A stretch of DNA of 64,000 nucleotides from an uncultured Opitutales bacterium (GTDB taxonomy: Bacteria > Verrucomicrobiota > Verrucomicrobiia > Opitutales > Intestinicryptomonadaceae), in contig URAK01000003.1 of the NCBI GenBank assembly GCA_900545705.1, positions 62,001 through 126,000 on the forward strand, read 5' to 3'. A program made the translations under genes and the position numbers. Positions 42,690-51,414 of this stretch are shown here, in pieces. Numbering within the stretch: the first letter of the stretch is position 1; each line of letters begins with the position of its first letter. The notes under the pieces were generated by a model. It had not been told where the DNA came from. It was given only the letters and a program-made list of their open reading frames with translations, and did not search any database.

Positions 42690-45202
42690 TCGAGTATCTC
42701 CGCTATTGTCTGTATAAATTTTTCCCGGTTGGAGACGTCGCGCAGTCCGCCAATCAAATCGTCGAAAAGCTTGCGCTTGCGGGATTGCAAACGCAAAACC
42801 CTATCCTCAACAGTGTCCCTTGCTATCATTCTATATACAAACACGTCTCCGCGGCGCCCTATTCTATGCGCGCGGTCTATCGCCTGCTCCTCGACTGCGG
42901 GATTCCACCACGGGTCGGCGAGAAATATGTAGTCGGCCTCGGAAAGAGTTATGCCCGTCCCGCCTGCCCTTAGGCTAACAAGCATAACCGACCCGCGCCT
43001 TGCAGTCTGAAAGGCGTTCACCGGAAGCGCGCGGTCGCGGGTAGAGCCGGTAAGCATATATATGTCGGCCTCGCTTATGCGCGTTTTTAGCGCCGATTTA
43101 GCCAAATCCAAAAATTTTGTAAACTGGCTGAACACCAAAACCTTTTTCCCCGCATTGCACAGCTCTTCAACCTTGTCGAGCAGCACGGAAAGCTTTCCTC
43201 CATACTCCGGAGCCCCCGCCCCTCCAATCCACGGCAGCAAAGCCGCGTCGCAAGCGGCCTGCCTCAGCCGGGTTATCAGCGACAGTATCGTAAGCCTGCC
43301 CTTCGCGTCGCCAACCGACGCTTTTAATTCTCCGCGCGCAAGATCGAGCAGTTTTGCGTATTCAGACTTTTGCTGCTCGGACATCGGGCAATAGAGCTCC
43401 ACGCGCACTTTTTCCGGAAGCTCGGACGCAACTTCGGATTTCATTCGCCTGAGCACGAATGGTGAAATCTGTCTGCGCACTGTTTCCACTATCGCAGCGT
43501 CCCCGTGCGCAAGCCGCTCAAAATTCGCGCGCGAGCCGAGCAACCCCGGCATCAGCCACCTAAACGCCGTCCAGATGTCCATCAATTTATTCTCTATAGG
43601 AGTCCCGGTAAGGGCTATTTTGCGGCGCGCGGAAATATACATGCACGCCATAGTAGTCTTGGAATCCGGATTTTTTATAAATTGGGCCTCGTCCAGCACA
43701 GCGAGTTCAAAGCGGATTTTTTCAATTTCAGAGCGGTTGCGGCGCAGCTGCGTATAGCTGCATATCCACAAGTCCGCCTTTGAAAAATCGGTCTTTGCTC
43801 CAACTATCCCGGTTTTTATTTTCGGGAAAAATTTTTGCGCCTCAGCAATCCAAACAGGTATGACGCTTGCCGGACACACGACTAGAAATTTAGCCTCTCC
43901 CCCAGACTTGACGCGCGACAAATAGTAGTCGACAAGCGCGAGAGTTTGAATGGTTTTCCCAAGCCCCATCTCGTCGGCAATCATTGCATTGCACGAATGC
44001 TCGAAAAGATTTACCGCCCACGCGACCCCGGCGCACTGGTACTTGCGCAGAAAATCTGGAAGCTTAGCCTTCATATCAACGGGATTTTCAAGCGATTTTC
44101 TCCATTGCGCAAGTTCGGGAGTCAGCTTTAAACGCCCGCCAAAATCCGAAGCCGAAAGCAGCATGTAGCGCGGTATCTTCCCCTGCTCAAAACCGAATTC
44201 GCGCGAGCGCTCTACGTCCCGTACAAGAGCTGTGTCGTCGCCCGAAACCCTTAAAATTCCGTAATCGGGTATTATCCTTAGCGAGCCCGCCCCGCCCATC
44301 AATTTGGGGAGCTCGGACGCGTCTATCGAACGCCCTCCTACGCTCGGCAGCCATTTTATGTCGAAGTCCGCCCCGTCGCCGCCGACCTCCACGACCTCTG
44401 GGGTTAGCGTCAACTTGCGCTCTCCCCCTTTTAGCAATTCCACCCGCTTGTCGCAAACTACTTTAAACAGTTCCGACCACTTTGGCAAAACATTGTTTAA
44501 AAACGGCGGTATCTTGGAAAGCTCCGGCAAAATATGGCTCTCGCCGTCGTACTTAAACCCTGCCTTGCGCGAAAGCCCCGCAAGCGACAGCAGCTTCTCG
44601 CGCTCGCATTCCAGTAGATCCGCTATCTTTACGCATCTGTCGCCGTACGCGAAACGCCTCAACCCTTTTTCGTCAAGCCATTTCGTCGAAAATACAAGAC
44701 CCTTGCGCTTGGAGTGGAAAGACAGCTCAAGCTCCATCGGCTTGCGCTCCGGGGCTTTATTTTGCGACTCCTCCTTTTGGGCTTCCGCTTCCTCCGCGGC
44801 AGAATTGCTTTCATTACTTTCTTTTGAGGACTCCGCTCCGGGCGAAGGCTCTGAAAATACGTCCGGTGTGGCGGACAAGTCGCCTATAAGCTCGTCTATC
44901 TCATAGAGCGCGGCGACGCACAAAGCCGCCTGGTCCAGATCCCAGCCTTCGCGGCGCACATATTTTTCGCCCTCAAAATCCAGAACGCAAAACGGCTCGG
45001 TGCCGTCTTCGAGTTTCGCGCGCGCAAGCGCTTCGGACTCGTGCAGCTCAATATCGCGGATTACGCAATTTTTATAAAGTTTGCGCCCGTATTCAAGCTC
45101 TTCCAGGCGGAATTGCCCCTGCCAATCGCATGCAGCCCTAGATAGCCAAAGCGGAAGTTCGCTCTGCCTATATATCCTGCGCGCTGTATGCTCTATTGCC
45201 AT
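42686..45202 (-). CDS. SNF2-family helicase-like ATPase
   Basis: The 838-residue protein has the complete SWI2/SNF2 motor: Walker A ADEMGLGKTIQTLALVD (about 405), motif II DEAQ (about 500), motif III ALTGTPIENKL, and motifs V-VI SLRAGGTGITLSEADYIFLA and AIDRAHRIGRRGDVF near 775. The N-terminal 370 residues are a separate region with an acidic low-complexity stretch (SSKESNESNSAAEEAEAQKE, about 130-150), as in bacterial SNF2 proteins annotated with SWIM or SNF2-associated domains. No SWIM zinc motif was found. These proteins are often linked to repair or RNA-polymerase recycling. It lies between glgA and xth. Confidence 0.9.
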   Translation of the reverse strand: MAIEHTARRIYRQSELPLWLSRAACDWQGQFRLEELEYGRKLYKNCVIRDIELHESEALARAKLEDGTEPFCVLDFEGEKYVRREGWDLDQAALCVAALYEIDELIGDLSATPDVFSEPSPGAESSKESNESNSAAEEAEAQKEESQNKAPERKPMELELSFHSKRKGLVFSTKWLDEKGLRRFAYGDRCVKIADLLECEREKLLSLAGLSRKAGFKYDGESHILPELSKIPPFLNNVLPKWSELFKVVCDKRVELLKGGERKLTLTPEVVEVGGDGADFDIKWLPSVGGRSIDASELPKLMGGAGSLRIIPDYGILRVSGDDTALVRDVERSREFGFEQGKIPRYMLLSASDFGGRLKLTPELAQWRKSLENPVDMKAKLPDFLRKYQCAGVAWAVNLFEHSCNAMIADEMGLGKTIQTLALVDYYLSRVKSGGEAKFLVVCPASVIPVWIAEAQKFFPKIKTGIVGAKTDFSKADLWICSYTQLRRNRSEIEKIRFELAVLDEAQFIKNPDSKTTMACMYISARRKIALTGTPIENKLMDIWTAFRWLMPGLLGSRANFERLAHGDAAIVETVRRQISPFVLRRMKSEVASELPEKVRVELYCPMSEQQKSEYAKLLDLARGELKASVGDAKGRLTILSLITRLRQAACDAALLPWIGGAGAPEYGGKLSVLLDKVEELCNAGKKVLVFSQFTKFLDLAKSALKTRISEADIYMLTGSTRDRALPVNAFQTARRGSVMLVSLRAGGTGITLSEADYIFLADPWWNPAVEEQAIDRAHRIGRRGDVFVYRMIARDTVEDRVLRLQSRKRKLFDDLIGGLRDVSNREKFIQTIAEILE

Positions 45203-45208
45203 TTTGCC

Positions 45209-46678
45209 TTAAAATCTTGCAGAGCGCGCGCCTACCGCCCACTTGTAAACGAGCGCGTATTTCTCGGCGGATTTATTCCAAGAAAAATTCTTGCTCATTC
45301 CGTTGCGGCGCAATTTCTGGATATCGGCAGGACGGTCGTACCAAGTGGAACACGCCCAGCCTATCGTGTTATACAGAGCTTCGCAGGTCGCGTCCGAAAA
45401 CTTAAAGCCGTCTCCGCTGCCGGTCGATTCGGAATATTGGTCGACAGTGTCTTCCAATCCTCCGGTAGCGCGCACTATCGGAAGCGTTCCGTACATCATT
45501 GAATACATCTGGTTTAGCCCGCACGGCTCAAACCTGCTCGGCATTATGAAAAAGTCGGAGCCTGCCTCTATCTGGTGCGCCAACTCGTTGTCAAAGCCTA
45601 TGTACGCCGATATTTTTCCGGGGAATTTTGCCGTCAAATCCGAAAATGCGTTTTCAAGCCAATGCTCGCCAGTGCCAAGGATTGCTATTTGTATGTCCAT
45701 GTGCCCCACAAGTTCCCCTGCAATCCTCGCGAGCAAATCCAGACCCTTTTGCGAGTAAAGCCTCGACACCACCCCAAATACGGGTTTTTTGGCGGAAACG
45801 TCCAAGCCCAGTCTCTTTTGGAGCGCTTTTTTGCAGGCGGATTTTCCCTTCATATCCGACAGCGAATAGTTGGCGGCTATAAATTCGTCGGTTTGCGGAT
45901 TCCATGCGTCGGTGTCAACTCCATTTATTATCCCGATCAAATCCGCCCCCCTAAAACGCAGCACCCCGTCAAGCCCGCAACCGTACTCGGGGGTCCTGAT
46001 TTCATTTGCATAGGTCGGGCTTACTGTCGTGATTTTTGTGCAGTTGTAAAGCCCCCCTTTCATCAAATTCAGCGATCCGTACGATTCGCATGAATCCGCC
46101 CTGAATTCCGAAGAAGGTATGCCCGCGTATTCAAGTACCCCTTTGTCGAACACTCCCTGATGCTGCAAATTGTGTATCGTAAAAACGCTCGCCGAACCCC
46201 CGAGCGGAGAATTGTATAGAGAAGTATTCAGCAACACTGGGACGAACCCTGTGGTCCAGTCGTGGCAATGTATGACGTCAGGTATCCAGTCGTTTTGCAG
46301 GCACCAATCGAGGGCTGCGCGGCACATAAAGGCAAACCTCCCGCCGTTGTCGGAAAAATCGACACCGTTGTAATTGTATATGCCGGGCCTGTCAAAGTAC
46401 ATGTTGAACTCCAAAAAGAGCATTTTGGCGTCTCCCAAAGCCGCCGTCCAAACAGACGCCTTGTATTCAAGCCCGAGCCCCATGTGGACGGACAGATTGT
46501 CCATCTGCTTTTCTATGTCGGCAGGCCGTTTCACAGTAGAGTAAAGCGGCGTAAAAACCTTAACGTCGCACCCGGAAGCCGCGAACTGCTTGGATATTGA
46601 AGACACCATATCACCCAACCCTCCGGCTTTGGAGAATGGTGCGCATTCGGGGGAAATCATGAGAATTTTCATTTTCAT
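45209..46678 (-). CDS. glgA: Glycogen synthase (ADP-glucose type)
   Basis: This 489-residue GT5 enzyme elongates alpha-1,4-glucan from ADP-glucose. The ADP-glucose-binding SKAGGLGDM (about 16-24), CHDWTTGFVPVLL and the C-terminal PSRFEPCGLNQMYSMMYG and RATGGLEDTV are typical. The ATG at 46678 begins the fold; an upstream extension of 28 residues is not conserved. It is six bases upstream of the SNF2 helicase gene, an association of glycogen synthesis with a helicase that has no obvious functional link. Confidence 0.95.
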   Translation of the reverse strand: MKMKILMISPECAPFSKAGGLGDMVSSISKQFAASGCDVKVFTPLYSTVKRPADIEKQMDNLSVHMGLGLEYKASVWTAALGDAKMLFLEFNMYFDRPGIYNYNGVDFSDNGGRFAFMCRAALDWCLQNDWIPDVIHCHDWTTGFVPVLLNTSLYNSPLGGSASVFTIHNLQHQGVFDKGVLEYAGIPSSEFRADSCESYGSLNLMKGGLYNCTKITTVSPTYANEIRTPEYGCGLDGVLRFRGADLIGIINGVDTDAWNPQTDEFIAANYSLSDMKGKSACKKALQKRLGLDVSAKKPVFGVVSRLYSQKGLDLLARIAGELVGHMDIQIAILGTGEHWLENAFSDLTAKFPGKISAYIGFDNELAHQIEAGSDFFIMPSRFEPCGLNQMYSMMYGTLPIVRATGGLEDTVDQYSESTGSGDGFKFSDATCEALYNTIGWACSTWYDRPADIQKLRRNGMSKNFSWNKSAEKYALVYKWAVGARSARF

Positions 46679-47062
46679 AGCTTTTTGATACTGCCTCGGG
46701 GTTAATTTATATGCGTTTCTTGGGTATAAAATCATAAAACTCTCTAAAATCTCCCGAAACATTGCAAAGCTTTTTTTTCAAGGAATTTTTCAGTTTAAAT
46801 TATTTATTTACACCGTTGGGAGGTTTTTTCTTTTTGTTAACCTATTATCGGGAAAAAATCTTTAAGTTTTATAAAATAATAGCCTTCACCAAAATATTAG
46901 CGTTTTTTAGCAATTGCCGCGAGTTTATCTTCCGGAGATTCCTCAAACTCGCCAAAATATTTGAAGTTTATTTTTAATGCACAGGTAAGAGCTTTTTTTA
47001 CATAACGTAAAGCTTGGCAGGTTTTTCTTGAAAATTTTTATAAAATAAATGAAGTTTTATAT
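46679..47062. other. AT-rich divergent region glgA / exported isomerase-like gene
   Basis: The 384 bases are strongly AT-rich. A candidate promoter for the plus-strand gene is TTGGCA (47014-47019) with TATAAA (47039-47044), though the spacing of 19 bases is long. A 71-codon plus-strand frame at 46762-46977 has only AT-driven composition (many Phe, Lys, Ile) and I do not accept it as a gene. Confidence 0.35.
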
Positions 47063-47875
47063 ATGAAAGTTTTTTATATTTTCTTTCTCGCTCTATTTTC
47101 CATTCAAGCTCTCGGCGCGGATATTGCGGTAAGTTCATATCCATGGCAAAAAACCTCGATAACTGAAATGTTGGCAGACTTCAAAAAAATAGGCGTCAAA
47201 AAAGCCTCGATGTTTCAAAATATAAAAATTGGCGGGAACGGCCCTAATAAAAACGTCATTTTTCATTATAAAATGCCCAAAGCCTCACGCGACGAAGCCA
47301 AAAAGATTTTTGACAACGCAGGCGTACAAATAATCTCTATCGGGCATATATCGCTTTCAGAGGAATCGGAAATTAAAAAACTCTTTGAGTTCGCAAAATT
47401 TTTCGGAGTAAAATATATGACAGTTGAGGCACCGAAAAGCGCGCTTGAAATATACGACAAACTTTCTAAAAAATACGGGATTGCTGCCGGGCTCTACAAC
47501 CACCCAAATAAGAAAAACAATCCTCCTCCATATTCAACCCCTGAAAAAATGATAGATGCCCTCCGCGGCAAAAAAAATCTTGGCGCTTTCCCGGATTGCG
47601 GGCACTGGGGCCGCTCTGGCTTTGATATCGTAAGCTGCCTAAAAAAACTTGAAGGCAAGCTTGTCGGCATCAATATTCAGGATTTATCGGAATCCCGCGA
47701 ATGCGAAACTTACGGGCGCGGCACTCTCCCGCTCGAATCTTTTATCTCGGAGCTTGAACGCTCTGGGTTTGACGGTCTTTGTGTTGTAATGTTTGACGCC
47801 GCAAACGACCGCTCTCAAATAGATAAAATTCCGGAATCAGTAGAATATTTGACCAAGCGTGGATTTAAAAAATAG
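47063..47875 (+). CDS. Exported sugar-phosphate isomerase/epimerase-like TIM-barrel protein
   Basis: The 270-residue product has a signal peptide (KVFYIFFLALFSIQALGA) and a xylose-isomerase-like barrel: the start VSSYPW, the middle VKYMTVEAP, the metal-side LYNHPNKKN (His), the FPDCGHWGRSGFD strand (Asp, His) and the C-terminal VVMFDA. Metal-binding acids of AP-endonuclease-2 type barrels are partly recognisable. Exported members of this superfamily are common in Planctomycetes and Verrucomicrobia and mostly uncharacterised. A catabolic role in sugar metabolism is inferred, not shown. It is a single gene upstream of queA. Confidence 0.75.
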   Translation: MKVFYIFFLALFSIQALGADIAVSSYPWQKTSITEMLADFKKIGVKKASMFQNIKIGGNGPNKNVIFHYKMPKASRDEAKKIFDNAGVQIISIGHISLSEESEIKKLFEFAKFFGVKYMTVEAPKSALEIYDKLSKKYGIAAGLYNHPNKKNNPPPYSTPEKMIDALRGKKNLGAFPDCGHWGRSGFDIVSCLKKLEGKLVGINIQDLSESRECETYGRGTLPLESFISELERSGFDGLCVVMFDAANDRSQIDKIPESVEYLTKRGFKK

Positions 47876-47946
47876 CTAATCGCAAAAAAATCTTCTCGCA
47901 AAAAAGGCGCTTTCGGCAAAAATGCAGGTTTTATTCCCAGTAAATA

Positions 47947-49029
47947 ATGGATACCTCCGACTTGGACTACAACCTACCCGAAGAAAGGATAGCCCGCTAT
48001 CCTTCCCAACGCCGCGACGCATGCAAACTGCTCGTTTACGATAGAAATTCCGAAAAAATTTCCCATGCTAAATTTGCGGATCTGCCAAATATACTCGGGA
48101 AACCCTACAATTTTTTCAGAAATACAGCAGCAGTTTTAAAGGCGAGAATTTTTGCAAAAAAACCCACCGGCGGAGAAGTAGAGTGCCTTTTGCTAAGCCC
48201 GCTAAACGGCTCTGACGAATGGCTCTGCATGCTTAAACCCGGTAAACGACTGCAACCTGGAGCAACGTTCGGGATAGATGGAATATTTGAGGCGACGGTA
48301 TTATCGAAGGATTCAGACGGCAACGCAGCCGTCCGCTTTGACACTTTCGGCCGTGGCGGGGTTGTAGATTTGAGCGAAAAAATCGGAGTAGTCCCCCTTC
48401 CCCCGTACATTGAGCGCGACCAAAAGTCGCCCGGCTACGACAGAGATTTCGACAATACATACTACGAGACCGTTTACGCAGACCCCGCGAAACGCGTCGC
48501 AGCAGCGGCCCCTACCGCCGGCCTGCATTTTACCCCCGAATTGGACGCCACGCTCCAATCGCAAGGCCACAAATTTTATTCCTTAATACTTCATGTGGGG
48601 CTTGGCACCTTCAAGCCCATGAAGACTGAAAAAATCGAGGATTTTAAAATTCATTCGGAAATATACGAGATACCCGCAAAGACCCTTTCTGCCATGGCTG
48701 ATAGCAGCCGCCCGCGCCTCGCCGTGGGAACTACATCGTTGCGCGCCATGGAAGACTTCTGCCGCAAAAACGGGATACCGTCTGGATTGTGCCCAAATGA
48801 CTTTGTTGGATCCGCAGACATTTTTGTTTATCCGCCCCAAAAAATTATATCGGCGGACGCCTTAATAACTAATTTTCACCTTCCGCGCTCCTCGCTAATG
48901 TGCCTCGTAGCAGCCTTCATAAAACCAAATTCTCTAGACGGGGTGGATATTTTAAAGGAGCTTTACCGCGAAGCAATAGCCGACAAGTACAACTTTTACT
49001 CTTATGGAGACGCAATGCTCATTATTTAA
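47947..49029 (+). CDS. queA: S-adenosylmethionine:tRNA ribosyltransferase-isomerase
   Basis: The 360-residue enzyme transfers and rearranges ribose from S-adenosylmethionine onto preQ1 in tRNA, giving epoxyqueuosine. LDYNLPEERIARYP starts the protein; AAAPTAGLHFTPEL, LHVGLGTFKP and the C-terminal YGDAMLII are the family signatures. The usual NDTRVIPARL near residue 55 is replaced by FRNTAAVLKARIF, a local departure. The partner gene tgt is not in the window. Confidence 0.95.
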   Translation: MDTSDLDYNLPEERIARYPSQRRDACKLLVYDRNSEKISHAKFADLPNILGKPYNFFRNTAAVLKARIFAKKPTGGEVECLLLSPLNGSDEWLCMLKPGKRLQPGATFGIDGIFEATVLSKDSDGNAAVRFDTFGRGGVVDLSEKIGVVPLPPYIERDQKSPGYDRDFDNTYYETVYADPAKRVAAAAPTAGLHFTPELDATLQSQGHKFYSLILHVGLGTFKPMKTEKIEDFKIHSEIYEIPAKTLSAMADSSRPRLAVGTTSLRAMEDFCRKNGIPSGLCPNDFVGSADIFVYPPQKIISADALITNFHLPRSSLMCLVAAFIKPNSLDGVDILKELYREAIADKYNFYSYGDAMLII

Positions 49030-49111
49030 ATTCTCCGACTCAACAATTCATTCGCACATCAAATAAATAAAACGATTGCAGCTTATTAGACAAAAAATTT
49101 TTTATCATTTT

Positions 49112-49133
49112 GGCGCGCGTCAATGCGCGCGCC
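49112..49133. other. GC hairpin between queA and the HTH gene
   Basis: The 8-bp inverted repeat GGCGCGCG / CGCGCGCC with a six-base loop lies between convergent genes. No T-run follows on either strand, so a classical terminator is not supported, although it could act as a weak transcription stop or RNA-stabilising structure. Confidence 0.4.
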
Positions 49134-49148
49134 TTCACGTCTGGAGTG

Positions 49149-49547
49149 TCAAATATTTTTACTGCGCGCCTTTGCCCTGCCAACTCCCGAATATAGCCTG
49201 TCTTTTATCAATTTTTCCAGCCTGAACAACTGGTAGTCCGAACGGTTTAATATTACGGATTCCAGCATTTGCATAAATGACTCGGGGGTATAATTTGCCG
49301 ACTCAAGCAAAAACAGAACTATTGCATCGCGGTGAACTCTCATATAGGTCTTTTTCTCATGCCCTGGTTTTGCAAGACCGTTTGACAGATGCCCGAAAAT
49401 TTTACCGCTGTAAAAGCTGTTTCGTACAAATTGATCCGACCTACCTATGATATATCCGGTCTCCTTTGGGCTGAACCATTCCTGTCCTTTGGGAAAGAGA
49501 GAGGCAAAATGTTCAAACCCCTCGGATAACTCGTCGCTATTTTTCAT
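49149..49547 (-). CDS. Small helix-turn-helix (excisionase/MerR-like) DNA-binding protein
   Basis: The 132-residue protein has a central segment WFSPKETGYIIGRSDQFVRN followed by SFYSGKIFG that fits the winged HTH_17 pattern (sPkEaaxxlgrsxxxvrxxixxGkl) of excisionase-like regulators. A helical C-terminal region follows. The start at 49547 has a strong GGAGGTCAG ribosome-binding site, unusual for this window. No integrase lies nearby, so it is not evidently part of a phage. Function beyond DNA binding is unknown. Confidence 0.6.
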   Translation of the reverse strand: MKNSDELSEGFEHFASLFPKGQEWFSPKETGYIIGRSDQFVRNSFYSGKIFGHLSNGLAKPGHEKKTYMRVHRDAIVLFLLESANYTPESFMQMLESVILNRSDYQLFRLEKLIKDRLYSGVGRAKARSKNI

Positions 49548-49671
49548 TTTCTTCTGACCTCCCTCCGCGCGCGGCGGTGACTTCTTTTTTTTGTGTGTGA
49601 GTTTTTCATAATCTTTTTAATATTTTATCCTTTCATTCAATGTCCTTTGCGATATATTATAAATAAAATTC

Positions 49672-49736
49672 ATTATTTAATATAAATAATGGAACATAAT
49701 AATTATTATTTGTCAATATAAAATAGAAAAATTCTA
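49672..49736. promoter_or_regulatory. Cluster of palindromes upstream of the XRE-type gene
   Basis: Three palindromes lie ahead of the ATG at 49745: ATTATTTA-ATA-TAAATAAT (49672-49690), the perfect 14-bp ATAATAATTATTAT (49696-49709) and TAGAA-AAA-TTCTA (49724-49736). They are candidate operator sites for autoregulation. AT-rich sequence gives such palindromes by chance, so this is tentative. Confidence 0.35.
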
Positions 49737-49744
49737 CTTTATAA

Positions 49745-50254
49745 ATGAAACATTCTAAGCCATATAAAGATACAAATTTTGCTACCCGCATGAGGCTGCT
49801 GATGGGAGCAAGAAATGTAAAACTGAAAGACATTGCCATAGCCACAAGCTGCTCGATTAGCGCTGCAAGTACCTGGCGGCGCGGCCGCCTGCCACGAAAT
49901 TACAAGACAATATCCAAACTCGCCCGAATATTCAACGTAAGCGAAAATTTTCTCATAAACGGAGAAGATGAGTGCGTAATTTTTTCAAATGAAAAAAGCT
50001 GCGCCGAAAAATCCGCAAAAAATTCCGTAAAAATATGCCCCAAAGACGGCGAGAGCGAATGCGGACATTCCCAAAGCCGCTTTTCGCGCGAGCGCGAAGT
50101 AATGGACATTTTTAAAAAACTCGCAAACATCGCCGAGGAATCCGACGACGGATACAGCATATTGTTTGAAAGACTCCTAAAAGCCTTCCCAGAAGCTGCG
50201 CCAAATAATGGAGAAATTTCCGAAAAAAATATGGCAAACAAAATGTTTGCCTAA
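49745..50254 (+). CDS. XRE-family HTH DNA-binding protein
   Basis: The 169-residue protein has an N-terminal lambda-Cro/XRE helix-turn-helix (MRLLMGARNVKLKDIAIATS then SISAASTWRRGRLPRN, about residues 17-55), followed by SKLARIFNVSENFLINGED, the typical end of the domain, and a charged, unrecognised C-terminal region. It should be a repressor or regulator. It precedes the hemolysin-III gene by 27 bases and may regulate it or itself. The upstream gap contains several palindromes. Confidence 0.8.
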   Translation: MKHSKPYKDTNFATRMRLLMGARNVKLKDIAIATSCSISAASTWRRGRLPRNYKTISKLARIFNVSENFLINGEDECVIFSNEKSCAEKSAKNSVKICPKDGESECGHSQSRFSREREVMDIFKKLANIAEESDDGYSILFERLLKAFPEAAPNNGEISEKNMANKMFA

Positions 50255-50281
50255 GTTAAAAAAAAATACGTAATAAAAACT

Positions 50282-50932
50282 ATGACAACGCAAACTGTAG
50301 CATACTCTCCGGCGGAGGAAATGTGGAACGCCGCGACCCATGGAATAGGGATTATCGCAAGCGTTGCAATGCTTTCAGTGCTCGTGACATTGGCGTCAGT
50401 GTACGGAAATGCGTGGGGAATAGTTTCCAGCTCAATTTTCGGGGCTTCTCTCATTTTGATGTACACTGCCTCGACAGTTTACCATGCGGCAAAAGGTGAA
50501 GTCGCAAAGAAAATCTTAAAAAAATTCGACCATATAGCAATCTACTATTTAATTGCTGGCAGCTATACCCCGTTTTTGCTCGTGGCAATGCGCTCGGCAG
50601 TAGCATGGACAATCTTTGGCATAATCTGGACACTTGCTATATTGGGCACTTTTCTAAAAATCTACGCGGGGGGCTCCGGAACAAAATGGTGGTCTGTCGG
50701 GCTATACCTCGCAATGGGTTGGCTCATTGTTTTTGTCTCCGGAAAGCTTTTTGAGGTACTGCCAACGTCTGCGCTCGTTTTCCTCGTTTTGGGAGGGCTC
50801 TTCTATACAGGCGGTGTGTTCTTCTATTTGAGAAAGACAAAAAAATTCTCGCATGCTGTCTGGCATATTTTTGTTTTGTTGGGAAGCTTTATGCACTTTT
50901 TTGCAGTTCTGTTTTCCTGCGTAATTGTCTAA
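50282..50932 (+). CDS. Hemolysin III / PAQR-family membrane protein
   Basis: The 216-residue protein has about seven hydrophobic segments and the HlyIII/PAQR signature set: an NAATHGIGI start, STVYHAAKG with His and the terminal SFMHFFAVL His motif. Family members are thought to be metal-dependent hydrolase-like membrane proteins with roles in membrane lipid homeostasis; the haemolysin name is historical. It shares an operon with the dCMP deaminase, ten bases downstream. Confidence 0.9.
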   Translation: MTTQTVAYSPAEEMWNAATHGIGIIASVAMLSVLVTLASVYGNAWGIVSSSIFGASLILMYTASTVYHAAKGEVAKKILKKFDHIAIYYLIAGSYTPFLLVAMRSAVAWTIFGIIWTLAILGTFLKIYAGGSGTKWWSVGLYLAMGWLIVFVSGKLFEVLPTSALVFLVLGGLFYTGGVFFYLRKTKKFSHAVWHIFVLLGSFMHFFAVLFSCVIV

Positions 50933-50942
50933 AAAATTTCCT

Positions 50943-51413
50943 ATGGAAAATTCTGAATTGATTAAAGCTGTGGAAAATGCCGTGCGCTCGTGGGGGCGAA
51001 GACCCACCTGGGACGAATATTTTATATGCGCCGCAATACTTATGGCATCGCGCTCGGCATGCGACCGCCTTCACGTTGGCTGCGTAATCGTAAGCGGTGG
51101 GCAGCATAAAAACAGAATCGTCGCCGCTGGATACAACGGATTCCTCCCAGGCGCCCCGCACTCCTCGTGCGTACGCGACGGGCACGAGCAGGCAACTGTG
51201 CACGCCGAACAAAACGCAATTTCCGACGCTGCGCGAAGGGGCGTTTCTCTTAGCGGCTGCACCGCATACATTACGCACTTCCCATGCGTTAATTGCGCAA
51301 AGCTTCTTGCCGCCTCTGGCATTGCAAAAATAAAATACCTGCACGACTATAACAACGACGAACTCTGTTTCAGATTTTTTAAAGACTCAAACGTGGAAAT
51401 AGAAAAGCTCTAA
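50943..51413 (+). CDS. dCMP deaminase-type cytidine deaminase
   Basis: The 156-residue zinc enzyme has the catalytic HAEQNAI motif (His and Glu at about 83-85) and the zinc-binding FPCVNCAK (about 110). This is the dCMP/ComEB-like group, which makes dUMP for thymidylate. I started at the ATG of 50943 because a six-residue extension from an upstream TTG would add nothing conserved. It is followed one base later by the AlgH gene. Confidence 0.9.
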   Translation: MENSELIKAVENAVRSWGRRPTWDEYFICAAILMASRSACDRLHVGCVIVSGGQHKNRIVAAGYNGFLPGAPHSSCVRDGHEQATVHAEQNAISDAARRGVSLSGCTAYITHFPCVNCAKLLAASGIAKIKYLHDYNNDELCFRFFKDSNVEIEKL

Positions 51414-51414
51414 A

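Noticed and set aside
46762..46977. 71-codon plus-strand frame upstream of the exported isomerase-like gene
   Set aside because: Composition is what AT-rich DNA gives (Phe, Lys, Ile); no signal peptide or motif.
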